From Pseudomonas poae (GTDB lineage Bacteria > Pseudomonadota > Gammaproteobacteria > Pseudomonadales > Pseudomonadaceae), in contig CP110972.1 of the NCBI GenBank assembly GCA_028869255.1, positions 3,973,001-4,037,000 on the forward strand: a stretch of 64,000 bases of DNA. The letters are read 5' to 3'. This document shows positions 18,105-28,531 of the stretch, in pieces. Every line of letters begins with the position of its first letter. Positions within the stretch are counted from its first letter, which is position 1. Below the pieces are notes generated by a model, which was not told the origin of the DNA, ran no database searches, and saw nothing but the letters and a program-made list of their open reading frames with translations. Both the position numbers and the translations under genes were made by a program.

Positions 18105-19536
18105 TCAGCGATGGGTATTACTGACGAGACCCTGAGACCAATTCGCCGCATTGCTTCGGCGCTTGGTGTAAACACCAGTGGCAACGATCATGAGTGCCAG
18201 CACCGCCGTCGACGCCACCTCATAAGTGTGTTTGGGGAGAGTCAGCATCAGGCACAGTGCGGCAGCAATGAAAATGATCACAAGCCAGGTCAGCCAAGGG
18301 TAAAGCCACATCTTGAAGTCCAACTCCTGGCCGTTAGCTATCAACTGCTTGCGCATGCGCAACTGCGAAACTGCGATAACCAAGTAGACCAACAATGCAA
18401 CAGCCCCCGAGGTTGCCAGTAGGAATGCAAAAACTTTCTCAGGGGCAAAGTAGTTAATGGCTGTAGTAACGAAGCCGATAGCCGTACTGGCCAAGACTGC
18501 CCTGCGCGGGACATTTGAGACAGTCGTAGCCTTGAGCGCTTTTGGCGCATCACCACGCTTGGCCAGGGAGAACATCATCCTAGAAGCGGTGTAGATGGCC
18601 GAGTTGAGACAGCTCGCTACAGCGACGAGAACCACGATATCGACGATCAGCTTGGCGTGGGGAATTTGCAGTAACTCCAACGCACGCTGGTACGAACCAA
18701 CCACGGAGAGCTGGGCGTCGTTCCATGGCACGATGGAAACCACCATAAAGATGGAAACGATGTAGAAAATACCGATTCGCCAAATAACAGAGTTGGTAGC
18801 CCTGGCGATCTGCTGAGATGGGTTTTTCGATTCTGCTGCAGCGATCGTGACGATTTCGGTACCCATGAAGCTGAACATGGTAGTCAGCAAGGCACCAAGC
18901 ACCGGCCCATAGCCATTCGGGGCGAAACCGCCATTTGCGTGCATGGTAGCTACGAAGCCCTCAACCTCCCGACCTGGCAGCCCTCCCACAAGAGCGACTG
19001 CAACCAAGATGATGAATGCCATGATGGCGATCACTTTCGACAACGCAAACCAGAACTCAAACTCGCCGTATTTAGCGACGCTGAAAAGATTTGAAATGGT
19101 CAGAAGCGCAGTGATCGCCAACGCGAACAACCAAGGTATCAATAACCGGGAACCATGTGTTCAAAATCGCAGCTGCTGCAATTGCCTCTAAGGGGATAAC
19201 CAGAACCCAGAACCACCAATACAGCCAACCGATTGAGAATCCAGCCCATTGACCGATGGCTCTGTTCGCATAGGTGGAGAATGATCCGGTATCGGGAGAT
19301 GCTACAGCCATTTCGCCGAGCATTCGCATCACCAGCACAACTAGAGTACCGGCTGCGATATACGAAAGAAGAACCGCCGGGCCAGCAGCAGCGATTGCAT
19401 GACCAGAGCCAACAAACAAACCCGCCCCGATTACACCCGCAATCGAGAGCATAGTGACGTGGCGCTGTTTTAAACCAGTGGAAAGGTTTGATCCTTCAGC
19501 GATAGCTGAATGGACTGAATGAGATGTTTGGGACAT
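18105..19536 (-). pseudogene. gabP: GabP-like GABA/amino acid permease, one-base frameshift
   Basis: The N-terminal part (residues 1-132, to AAILNTWFP) and the C-terminal part (PWLFALAITALLTISNLFSVAKYGEFEFWFAL to the end) together make a complete GabP-type permease of about 476 residues. They lie in different frames: one surplus base at about 19140-19147 breaks the gene after span 4. Signatures present are LSIAGVIGAGLFVGSGHAI, MRMLGEMAVASPDTGSFSTYA and NPSQQIARATNSVIWR. As written, no functional permease is made. The ATG at 19536 is the family start. The gene precedes gabT in the same direction, as gabP genes often do. Partial copies of the cluster motif lie at 19631 and 19659. Confidence 0.85.
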
Positions 19537-19743
19537 CTTGAAAAGCCTCGAGTTATTATTAGGCAGGCGTACAACATCTGGATCTAACTACTCGGTTTCG
19601 CACGACCGGCAGGCCCATTCCATGGGACTTATAGGACTCATTGAACAGGAGGAGGACGATAGGAACTACCTACTCAACAAACGAATTCACGATCGTTTTT
19701 TTGGTCGACTGGTAGCACAAAGCCGTAATAGAGGACAAAATGA

Positions 19744-20301
19744 TTAGACAGCTACTTTTTGCAGGATCCTTTTCTTGTGATCATCCAGCAATGTCAGCAG
19801 GAAAGAATCCAACAATGTAGTGCAGGCTCCACGACTACCTGCACTCAGCCCCACGATAGGAACCACCCCCATATCGGTCAACTCACACAAGACGCCTGCC
19901 AACTGCTGGCCTCTGAGCTCGTTGTGAAAAACTACCGCATCTACTAGAACTTGAGCTGACAATTCACCACCGTTGCTGCAACACTTCTCCCACTCAGCCA
20001 TGAGTTTAGTCTGAGATACAACCATCGCAGCATAGCCTGCTCGATAGACCTCTCCTCCTAAACAGCCAGCACCAGCAGAACAACGCTCACCAATAGCGAC
20101 GACAACGCTATTACCAGAACTCTTTAAACTAATAGCAGTTCTGGCCAGTTCAACTAGCTCAGACTGCACGACCCTGCCTTTTAGGTCAAAAAGAGTATTT
20201 TCAGACTGAGACACTAAATGCAGCCCGCATGAAGTTTTCGTAACACGCCTAGACACAAAGCCTCCCACGGGGCATCCAGCACTACAAGCGCCCCCCCGCA
20301 T
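19744..20301 (-). CDS. Truncated amino-acid-kinase-like protein (glutamate 5-kinase related)
   Basis: This is a 185-residue protein of uncertain function. Residues 65-150 follow the pattern of the ProB kinase core: a VVVAIGERCSAG segment where ProB has its VSSGAVAAG loop, then SQTKLMAEWEKCC and SAQVLVDAVVF...LCELTDMGVVPIVG in the order seen in ProB. The NEND-type substrate loop that should follow is absent, and the length is half that of ProB without its PUA domain. The N-terminus has four cysteines. It begins 10 bases after the PucR stop, in the same direction. It may be a decayed kinase or a ligand-binding relic. Confidence 0.4.
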   Translation of the reverse strand: MRGGACSAGCPVGGFVSRRVTKTSCGLHLVSQSENTLFDLKGRVVQSELVELARTAISLKSSGNSVVVAIGERCSAGAGCLGGEVYRAGYAAMVVSQTKLMAEWEKCCSNGGELSAQVLVDAVVFHNELRGQQLAGVLCELTDMGVVPIVGLSAGSRGACTTLLDSFLLTLLDDHKKRILQKVAV

Positions 20302-20311
20302 TTAATACTTT

Positions 20312-21897
20312 CTAAGAATTCTCGTCAGCGGCCAAAACATACATTTGAGCAGCCACTTGAAGCTTGAATTTGTCATCAGGGTTATCGAGCGAAATACTCA
20401 ACATCGTCTCAATACGCTCTACCCTATAGCGCAACGTACTAATATGGATATCTAGCGCCTTGGAGGTATTCAATAATTGGAAGCCTTCCTTGGCCAACGT
20501 AAGGGCCGTTTCGATGAGCGCATTACCACGCTTAGGATTGCCCAGCGGCGCAATCATTTTCTCAACCAGCAAGCGTCGAGCATCCGAATCGCCCATAAGC
20601 GCCCTGGGAAATAGAACCTCATCAAAATCATGCAACTTACCTGGCTTGAGCAAAGGAAGAAGCGCAGATACATCCTCTGCACCATGAGCCATACCGATCA
20701 CTCCCTGATGAGTTCGACTAACCGCCATTGCGCAGCCCTCGGTGCGCACAGCCCGCCATACCGAGTCGGGCGCAATTTCCGACGGCAACAAGAAGCTCAC
20801 CTGGTTCAAAGACACAGACATAAGCGGCGCCACACCCATGCTCAGCATTGCTTGCGAGATTCGATCCGCAGTTCTTGAACGCCGAGTGAAACCCTCGATA
20901 GAAAGCGGAATCGGCTCATTCAAAAGCACCAGGCAAACCCTGTAATTTCTATTTTCGCTCCAACCCGAAGCTTGAGCTCGCTCGATAGCGCTAGGCGTGG
21001 CCGAAAATTTCCCCTCCAACAATCCCGCTACGAATGCGTAACCCAAGCGAGTTTCTTGATCAGACAGCTCTCGCTGATAGGTCAGGTGGAGAGCTGCAAT
21101 AACTGCAGCATGCTCCAAGGCACGGGAGTCTAGCTCTCCAAACTCGCCCTCATCACTCTCCAGCCACACGACCCCAATCACCTCATCCCTCAACCGGATG
21201 GCTCCACCCAACCTAGGCTTCGTCACCCACTCCGAAACCACTTTAGGGGCATTGGACTCGAAAAATGCTGTGAGAGGCTCCATCTCGGTGAGTTTTTTAA
21301 CAAGCAGTCGTTCGCGCGCTTCATCTGCGCTGGGATCGGACGCCCCCAATATCGTCCCGTCCACGGAAACGACGGTAGCCGATTTGTCGAGTGCAGCTTT
21401 CAAAGCCTTAGCTAGCCCCTCAAGGTTTTCCCCTCGAGGGCAGCTTCCGTCAATGTGCGATGGATGTGGTCAGAGCGCCGAATCGTCTCGGCCTGGATAT
21501 TGATGATCCGTGCCAACACATCGTGCATGATGTCGCTGAACGGAATTTCCCAAGGCAATTCAAGCAGAGGTAGATTGCAGAGGTTGGCCTCTTCGATTGC
21601 CGCTTCAGTGAAATGCTCCCGAAAATGAGGAACTGCAAGAACGACTCCTGCCAAGCCGATCTGACTGAGGCGACGCACCATGCTTCGGCTTTCATCGTCA
21701 TCAACCGGCCAGTTGTAACCGGTGGTCAACAGCAGCTCGCCTGGTTTCAACCAATTAGTGATCTCAGGGTGATCGACGATATGAACCCAAGTTATTTCGC
21801 GATCCATGGCATTTACCCCTGCAACAACAGAGGCTTCGCGCAACACAGTGTTTTCAATCGCAGTATCGAGCTTCATGACCAACCTACTCCACTCCAT
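20312..21897 (-). pseudogene. PucR-family transcriptional regulator, one-base frameshift
   Basis: Two frames together give a full PucR regulator of about 528 residues. The first 158 residues carry the PucR N-terminal sensor domain (ITWVHIVDHPEITNWLKPGELLLTTGY). The second frame holds the GGDEF-like middle and the C-terminal PucR HTH (LLNTSKALDIHISTLRYRVERIE). The break is at a run of four C (plus strand 21430-21433): one further base restores EGENLEGLAKALKAAL across the join. PucR proteins activate purine, amino acid or GABA catabolism genes, so this was probably the cluster's own activator. As written, the sensor and HTH halves are separated. Confidence 0.85.
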
Positions 21898-21980
21898 AAG
21901 TACCTACACGCTGGCATCCACTGACTGCCAGGACGCGGGCCCCAGCAGCCAAATGCATGAGAATGCCGTGCCTGGCGCGA

Positions 21981-24887
21981 CTAGCCCAGAATTTTCGCGA
22001 GATACTCAGCCAAGTGCATGGCCTCTCGACCACTCACGTTTCGGATCTGACCCCGGCAGCTGAATCCATCTGCGACCACCGGAGTGTCCTGTGGGATCTT
22101 ATCGATATGTGGCTTGAACTCTTTTTCACCGATGATCTTGGCTATCGGAGCCGTTTTGCTGTGGTAGGCGTAGGCTCCAGCAACACCACAGCAACCGGAA
22201 TTGATCACCTGACCTTTACCACCGAGCTTCTCCAGGACGCCTTGCTCGCCCTCCATGCCACCACAAGACTTCTGATGACAATGACCATGAATCCGGACAT
22301 CTTCATCAATGAGAGGCAATTGCAAGCCACGACTCTTAATGAACTCACTAAGGGTCATGATCGACTTCTCGAGTTGCTTTGCACGCTGGTCTGTCGGGAA
22401 CAAGCTTGGCATTTCGTCTCGGAATACGGAAAGACAGCTTGGCTCCAGAACAATGACAGGCATCCGCTCCTCCAATACTGGCTCTAACTGAGTGAGTATC
22501 TGCTCCAGATTGGCCTTCGCCTGATCAATCATCCCTACGTCGTAGTAAGGACGGCCACAGCACACATGACGCTTCATCAGCTTCACATTGAAGCCGAGAG
22601 TTTCTAGGACAGTCACACCCGCCTCTAACACCTTAGGCGTGAATCCGTTATTGAAGCTATCTACCCACAACAGCACTTCAGTGCCTGTACGCTGGCCTTC
22701 GTTTTTCAGGATTCGTTTGGCTGTGACACTACTGCGAAAGCTCTTCGCCGCGATCTTTGGAAACTTGGCGTAGCGCGCCAAGCCGAAATATGAACCTGCT
22801 GTGCGAACCAGCGGGTTACCCATGGCGTAATTGAGAACAGGTGAAAACTTGGTGGCATGAGGCAGCCATTCACCAATTCGGCCAATCATCGCATCCATGA
22901 CCGGGCGACGCTTCTCGCTGTAGTAACGATTGAGAAATTCGGTTTTATATCGCGCGATGTTCACATTGGTAGGGCAGTCGGTCTTGCAACCTTTACAGCT
23001 CAAGCACAAATCAAGCGAGTCTTTGACCTCTTCGTTCTGCCAGCCATCTTCAATCACCTCACCCTTTAGTAGTTCGAAGAACAGACGAGCACGACCTCGC
23101 GTTGAGTATTTTTCCTCGCGTGTAGCCCTAAAACTCGGGCACATGGTTCCACCATCCAGCGAGCGGCACTTACCCATTCCAATGCAGCGCTCGGATTCAC
23201 GAGCCAGACCTTTGTCGCCGAGACGAGGGTCATATGTGAACTGGCTTGGGATTTCTCGACGCTTGTAATCTAGGCCCAAACGGAGATTGGCATCGACAGG
23301 CATTGCATGGATCAGCTTGCCTGGGTTCATTTTGTTGAGCGGATCCCAGATAGCCTTGAACTCGGCAAAGGCATTCATTATCTCGTCGGAGTACATGATG
23401 CGCAGGTACTCACCCTTTGCCTGGCCATCGCCGTGCTCCCCGGACAAAGAACCGCCGTAACGGACAACCAAGTGTGCAGCCTCGTCGAGAAACGCCCGCC
23501 AGTTGTCTAGGCCATCTTGAGACTTCAAATCGAAGGTGATCCGAGAGTGGATGCAGCCATCGCCGAAGTGACCGTAGAGATTCGTTTTGTAGCCATAGCT
23601 GCTAACCAGGCTCTTGAACTCGCGCAGGTACTTACCCAAGTGCTCTGGCTCAACCGCCGCATCTTCCCAACCCACGACAGGATCAGGTTCGTTGGGATCC
23701 AACCCCAGGGAAGTAGCCGAAGCCCCGGTCTCACGAATTGTCCAAATCCGGTTCATCAAGCCGGCATCAGTAACAAGCCGGACGCTTGGACGCCCTGGCA
23801 GCTCTGGCGCTATATCGACGGCTTTCTGAGCGAAAGCGATTGCGTCTTCGGTTGAGAGCGCTCCGAACTCAATCATCAACCAGGCATTGCCAGAAGGCAG
23901 CTCAGCAATGTCAGCGAGCTTCATACCGCGCTCTTTGAGCCCCTCGATAATGCCGTCGTCCAGACCCTCCATGGCGATAGGATTGAGCGGTAGCAATTGA
24001 GGTACCGAATCGGCAGCGTAGTAGATCTCCTCGTAACCCAATACCAAAAGGACACGGTGAGTCGGATTTTTCACCAAGAGGGTTTCGGCCTGGAGAACTG
24101 TCACGCAGGTACCCTCCACACCTACCAGTGCTCGGGCAATATTGAAGCCATTCTCCGGCAACAACTGATCCAGGTTATAGCCCGAGACTCGACGCTTTAG
24201 CTTAGGGAAGCCTTGACGAATTTGCTCCTCGTTCCGATCTACCAATTCTTTGAGAGAACGAACGATTTCAGCGCGACGGCCACCAGCACTAATATGATCC
24301 TGATACGCCACTTCATCGGTGGGCCCGACCCAAAAACGCTCACCGTCGTATGTGAGAATTTCCAGCCGCTCCACGTTCTCTACCGTCTTGCCAGCCATTA
24401 CCGAGTGAGCGCCGCAGGAGTTGTTCCCAATCATACCGCCAAGGGTACAACGGCTATGAGTCGCCGGATCCGGGCCGAAGGTCAAGCCCACCTTTGCTGC
24501 TTCGCCTTTCAGTTGATCGCAAATAACGCCTGGCTCAACCCTAGCCAGGCGTCGGCCCGGATCGATCTCATGAATTGCATTCAGATATTTCGAAGCATCA
24601 ATAACAACCGCAGCGTTGACGGCTTGGCCACACATCGAGGTACCAGCACCACGAGGAAGAATCGGAATCCCAGAATCCCTGCAAACTCGCACAGTGGCGA
24701 CGATGTCGTCGATGCTTCTAGGGATCACGATACCGATTGGCAGTTGACGGTAGTTCGATGCCTCAGAGGCGTAGATCGCACGAGTCGCTGCGTCGAACCT
24801 CACCTCCGCCGATGTTTCAGCCTCCAGCTTGGAGCGGAGACTCATGAGGACATTGAGGTCGAACGGGATAGGATTATTTTTTGTCAT
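21981..24887 (-). CDS. FAD- and Fe-S-binding dehydrogenase (YdiJ / D-2-hydroxyacid dehydrogenase type)
   Basis: This 968-residue enzyme fuses a GlcD-like flavin domain to a GlcF-like iron-sulfur domain. The N-terminal half has the FAD motifs PRGAGTSMCGQA and LGGMIGNNSCGAHS. At about residue 600 come the ferredoxin-type cysteines CIGMGKCR and CLSCKGCKTDCP. The C-terminal half holds two CCG-type domains (HVCCGRPYYD, GHCHQKSCGG, SGCCGVAGAYAY). Relatives oxidise D-2-hydroxyglutarate or D-lactate and pass electrons to the quinone pool. I chose the ATG at 24887. Its promoter region has an ATAGGAATT motif at 25048. Here it could oxidise a hydroxy acid from the GABA or 5-aminovalerate route. Confidence 0.85.
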   Translation of the reverse strand: MTKNNPIPFDLNVLMSLRSKLEAETSAEVRFDAATRAIYASEASNYRQLPIGIVIPRSIDDIVATVRVCRDSGIPILPRGAGTSMCGQAVNAAVVIDASKYLNAIHEIDPGRRLARVEPGVICDQLKGEAAKVGLTFGPDPATHSRCTLGGMIGNNSCGAHSVMAGKTVENVERLEILTYDGERFWVGPTDEVAYQDHISAGGRRAEIVRSLKELVDRNEEQIRQGFPKLKRRVSGYNLDQLLPENGFNIARALVGVEGTCVTVLQAETLLVKNPTHRVLLVLGYEEIYYAADSVPQLLPLNPIAMEGLDDGIIEGLKERGMKLADIAELPSGNAWLMIEFGALSTEDAIAFAQKAVDIAPELPGRPSVRLVTDAGLMNRIWTIRETGASATSLGLDPNEPDPVVGWEDAAVEPEHLGKYLREFKSLVSSYGYKTNLYGHFGDGCIHSRITFDLKSQDGLDNWRAFLDEAAHLVVRYGGSLSGEHGDGQAKGEYLRIMYSDEIMNAFAEFKAIWDPLNKMNPGKLIHAMPVDANLRLGLDYKRREIPSQFTYDPRLGDKGLARESERCIGMGKCRSLDGGTMCPSFRATREEKYSTRGRARLFFELLKGEVIEDGWQNEEVKDSLDLCLSCKGCKTDCPTNVNIARYKTEFLNRYYSEKRRPVMDAMIGRIGEWLPHATKFSPVLNYAMGNPLVRTAGSYFGLARYAKFPKIAAKSFRSSVTAKRILKNEGQRTGTEVLLWVDSFNNGFTPKVLEAGVTVLETLGFNVKLMKRHVCCGRPYYDVGMIDQAKANLEQILTQLEPVLEERMPVIVLEPSCLSVFRDEMPSLFPTDQRAKQLEKSIMTLSEFIKSRGLQLPLIDEDVRIHGHCHQKSCGGMEGEQGVLEKLGGKGQVINSGCCGVAGAYAYHSKTAPIAKIIGEKEFKPHIDKIPQDTPVVADGFSCRGQIRNVSGREAMHLAEYLAKILG

Positions 24888-25047
24888 TTGGAAAAGCCTG
24901 GTCTCGATCAGCAGCACGGGAACACAACGTGAAGCCCTACGCGGATGACCCGAGGTAGAGCGACGGAGGTTAGGTACTGTAAGCCGAGAAAGCGCGCAGC
25001 TCTACCAACTCAAAACAGGATAAAGTAATCATTTTATCATTCTCAAA

Positions 25048-25056
25048 ATAGGAATT
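25048..25056 (+). promoter_or_regulatory. Cluster motif ATAGGAATT upstream of FAD/Fe-S dehydrogenase gene
   Basis: Exact ATAGGAATT within AAAATAGGAATTAAG, 160 bases upstream of the dehydrogenase start. The same 9-mer occurs at 26535 and, reversed, at 29646. Confidence 0.45.
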
Positions 25057-25140
25057 AAGAAAAGATAAAATTGAGATGAGATCACCCAATACACTGCAAA
25101 AACGCCGGGTATCGCGTAAGCGATCCCAGCGCTTCATCAA

Positions 25141-26432
25141 TCAGCGACGATCAGGCTGTCGATAACCGAGCATTACACCTAGAAGACTGAACGCTGCCGC
25201 GATCATCACATAGAAAGCTGGAGCAGTAACCGAGCCGGTAACACTGATGAGCCAGGTGAGGATCAAAGAAGCGAACCCACCAAAAGTCATCACTGCAAGG
25301 TTGTAGGCCAAGGACAGGCCCGTTGAAAGCACCTTGGTGGGAAAGGTCTCCGAAAGCGCAGCCAGTATCGGGCCAGTGTAAACAGCAATCAGAACACCAA
25401 ACACCGCTTGGAAGATGCAGAGTGTGTAAAGCGAGGGCGAACTGGCGATCATATTGAACATCGGCCAAGCCACAAGAAGTATCACCGCCGAGGCTCCAGC
25501 TAGCAGGTACTTCCGACCGACCTTGTCAGAAATGTAACCAGTGATTGGAGAGCAGAACGCAATTACGCCACCGCCCACCATAGCGGCAATGAAGGATGCA
25601 GACTGAGGAAGCTTGAGCACCTTCACGGAGTAGGTTGGCATATAAAACAGAATGACATAGATGCACACCGTCCAAAGAACGATCATGGCGAAGCTAGCGA
25701 CCGCCTGCCGTGGGTACTCGCGAAGGACGTCTCGCAGCGGCGTCTCAGTCAGTTCGGAAGACTCCTCAAACACCGGTGACTCATGCAGGTTGCGGCGAAT
25801 GAAGAATCCGATAGGGCCAATCAGGATGCCGAACAGGAATGGAATTCGCCAACCCCAGCTCTCAACGTCCTCCGGACTCAAACCAAGTGTAATGCCGGTA
25901 CCGAAACAAGCACCGAGCAGAACTGCAAAGCCGATACTCGTCTGGATCCAGCTTGAGTAATAAGCCTTCTTTCCTTCAGGCGCTTGTTCAGTCAAATAGG
26001 CCGTGGCGGCACCCATCTCACCACCCGCAGAGATACCCTGGAGAAGCCGCGCAAATACGATGACACATGGAGCGAGCATACCTGCCTGCTCATAGGTTGG
26101 AGCCAAGCCGATCAGAGCCGTACCAGCCCCCATCAAGATGATGGTGAGAGACAACGCCCCCTTTCGGCCATAACGATCAGAGTAGATACCGATCAGCACA
26201 CCACCTACAGGCCGCACCAAAAAACCCACACCAAAGGTTGCCGCCGAAAGCATCAGAGACGTCAAGTCATCTCCAGTAGGAAAAATAGCTTCCCGATGAT
26301 AATGGCAAAAAAGCCATACACCATGAAGTCAAACCACTCGAATCCATTCCCAAGAACAGTGGCGATGATAGCTTTGCGCCGCATTGCGCTCGTATCCACT
26401 GCACGACCAACTTCCAAACTAATTGCACTCAT
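25141..26432 (-). pseudogene. MFS transporter (metabolite:H+ symporter type), one-base frameshift
   Basis: The long frame (25141-26265) holds spans 2-12 of an MHS/ShiA-like carrier: RPVGGVLIGIYSDRYGRKGAL, GEMGAATAYLTEQAP and RRNLHESPVF. The missing first span is upstream in another frame: an ATG at 26432 starts MSAISLEVGRAVDTSAMRRK, then ATVLGNGFEWFDFMVYGFFA, the normal family N-terminus. The frames join at an A5/GG stretch (26279-26285): one more base gives KLFFPTGDDLTSLM, for about 430 residues. As written, the protein would end after about 60 residues. The intended substrate is probably a carboxylate related to the neighbouring enzymes. Confidence 0.85.
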
Positions 26433-26530
26433 TTTCAGATCCCCTCGAGCCTTCTGTGAAAGCCGCGCCTTTTGTCGTTGTTGTAGGGTTCGTCAATTGA
26501 GCGCCTGAGAACGACGCGCTTCTACCGCAC

Positions 26531-26587
26531 AAAAATAGGAATTTAAGGCAAATAAATCCTATTTCGAGCACTTCAACCTATTTCGAG
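26531..26587. promoter_or_regulatory. Motif array between MFS and amidohydrolase genes
   Basis: ATAGGAATT at 26535-26543 faces AAATCCTAT at 26554-26562, giving an inverted pair AAATAGGA/TCCTATTT. CCTATTTCGAG then occurs twice (26558-26568 and 26577-26587). It lies 100 bases upstream of the MFS start and 330 upstream of the divergent amidohydrolase. This is the densest cluster of the shared motif and a likely activator or repressor site. The rest of 26433-26920 shows no gene. Confidence 0.5.
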
Positions 26588-26920
26588 TCGGAATTTAAAA
26601 GTCTTAGATTCGACTCCAGCCACTAAGAAACGCGGGCGCTTCAGGGATAGGATGAATGTAAGGGCAAACCATCCAGCCGTACATCCAAGCCGCGCCACCA
26701 GATGGCTGAGATAGACCCTGTAGAGCCTGAGCAAAGGTCACAAAGACCACCCGATTCAGGCCGACTTTCTTACTGCCCATCTGCCTAGGGTGTTGTGGTA
26801 ATCCCACCCCCTGAGTGGCTCAACATCAGCATCTAAAATGCTGTGAGCCCATCATGTTCAACTCCAACAGACCAGCCGCAAAGCCGTCGCTGGTCGGTAA
26901 TTAAAACAACAGGAGGCTAT

Positions 26921-28522
26921 GTGAAGACGAGCTCTGCTACTTCAATTGAGGTAGGCGAAGAAATGGTCACCGGTTTCGCCAAGAAAGGCCTTGGCCAAGT
27001 CAAACCCTCCACCAGCAATGATCGCGGCAATGGGCCACACTCCCGCCTGGTGCTTCGAGGCATCACTGTCATTGACGGTACCGGCGCCCCACCTTGGGGG
27101 CCCGCCGATATCGTTATAGAAAATGGCCTCATCACTGAAATTGCAGCGGTTGGCGTCCCCGGGCTTCCGATAAACCCCGCTCGCCGCCCCGCGAACGGCT
27201 CTCGCGAGATCGACTGCCATGGCAAGTTCGCTACGCCAGGCTTCATTGATTGTCACGCTCACGTCGGCACGCCCTTTCACGCAGAAAGCGGTGAGATGCT
27301 TCCAGCCGATTACGTATACAAGCTCTGGCTGGCCCATGGGGTCACCTCCGTGCGAGAGGCCGGCTGCATGAACGGGCTCGCCTGGACATGCGAGCAGCAA
27401 CGTGCGTCAGCCGATCACGCCATAGGAGCGCCTAATCTCTACCCGTACGTCTACTTCCCTGCTGTGAATGATTACCTAAAGGTGATCTACAGCCCAGAGC
27501 AAGGACGTGAATGGTTGCGTCAGGTGCGCGAGAAAGGCGCCTGTGGTGTGAAATTTTTTGGCTCTCCACCGGCCATTATGGAAGCCGCTTTGGACGAGTG
27601 CCGAAACCTCGGTCTCAAAACCTGTTGCCACCATGCCCAGCTTTCAGTCGGACGCATGAACGCGCTCAAAACAGCCAAGTGGGGGCTGACCAGTACAGAG
27701 CACTCCTACGGCCTCCCAGAAGCACTAATGGAAGGCAGTACCCTCCAGTTCATTGATGACGACTACAACTACAACGACGAGTACATCCGCTTCGCCACTG
27801 CCGGCAGAACATTCCTGCAGGCGACAAAACCAGGTAGCCAGAAGTGGAATGAGGTACTCGAAGCATTCCTTGAGGTAGGCCACACCTTTGTTCCGACGAT
27901 GAATGTCTACGACAGTAACCGTGACGTAATGCGAGCTCGTCGTGCTGACTGGCATCAGGAGTACACCGACAGCACCTCCTGGAACTACTTCCAGCCTCAA
28001 CGAGGTGGTCACGGCGCCTACTTCTTTCGCTGGTCAACCAAGAATGAAGTGGAGTGGAAGGAAAGTTTCAGGATCTGGATGCAGTTTTTGAATGAGTACA
28101 AAAATCGAGGGGGCCGGGTATGCCCTGGTAGCGATTCCGGATTCATGTTCCAAGTCTATGGCTTCGGCTACGTACGTGAGCTTGAGCTTCTTCAGGAGGC
28201 AGGGTTCACACCACAGGAGGTGCTGCGTGCTGCCACCCTGCAAGGGGCCGAACTGCTTGGTATTGAGCACAAGACTGGCACCCTGGAGGTCGGAAAAGAG
28301 GCCGACATTCTTATTCACAACCAGAACCCCCTGTCGGACTTTAAGCTGCTTTACGGGACTGGTGCAGTGCGACTCAACGATGACACCAACGTAGCCGAAC
28401 GTAAGCGCTGCCTTGATTACACCATCAAGGGCGGCGTCATTTTTGATACTGAGGAACTGCTCGCCGATGTCCGCGAGATGGTTGACGAAACTTGGAACGG
28501 CGAACAAAAGCCATCGATGTAG
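26921..28522 (+). CDS. Amidohydrolase-superfamily enzyme
   Basis: This 533-residue metal-dependent hydrolase shows the superfamily pattern: an N-terminal beta-sandwich (LVLRGITVIDGTGAPPWGPADIVIENG), the metal ligands of GFIDCHAHVG at about residue 110, later His in CCHHAQ and STEHSYG, and an Asp in PGSDSGF near 430. The C-terminal HKTGTLEVGKEADILIHNQNPL closes the beta-sandwich. I chose the GTG at 26921, which follows AGGAGG by four bases; the codons before it look non-coding. The CobW-type gene begins 9 bases later and may supply metal. A cyclic amide or lactam that yields an amino acid for the aminotransferases would suit the context, but that is inference. Confidence 0.85.
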   Translation: MKTSSATSIEVGEEMVTGFAKKGLGQVKPSTSNDRGNGPHSRLVLRGITVIDGTGAPPWGPADIVIENGLITEIAAVGVPGLPINPARRPANGSREIDCHGKFATPGFIDCHAHVGTPFHAESGEMLPADYVYKLWLAHGVTSVREAGCMNGLAWTCEQQRASADHAIGAPNLYPYVYFPAVNDYLKVIYSPEQGREWLRQVREKGACGVKFFGSPPAIMEAALDECRNLGLKTCCHHAQLSVGRMNALKTAKWGLTSTEHSYGLPEALMEGSTLQFIDDDYNYNDEYIRFATAGRTFLQATKPGSQKWNEVLEAFLEVGHTFVPTMNVYDSNRDVMRARRADWHQEYTDSTSWNYFQPQRGGHGAYFFRWSTKNEVEWKESFRIWMQFLNEYKNRGGRVCPGSDSGFMFQVYGFGYVRELELLQEAGFTPQEVLRAATLQGAELLGIEHKTGTLEVGKEADILIHNQNPLSDFKLLYGTGAVRLNDDTNVAERKRCLDYTIKGGVIFDTEELLADVREMVDETWNGEQKPSM

Positions 28523-28531
28523 GAGACAGAT

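Noticed and set aside
26604..26807. 67-codon minus-strand open frame between the MFS and amidohydrolase genes
   Set aside because: No start signal and no family pattern; it overlaps the promoter region of two genes.
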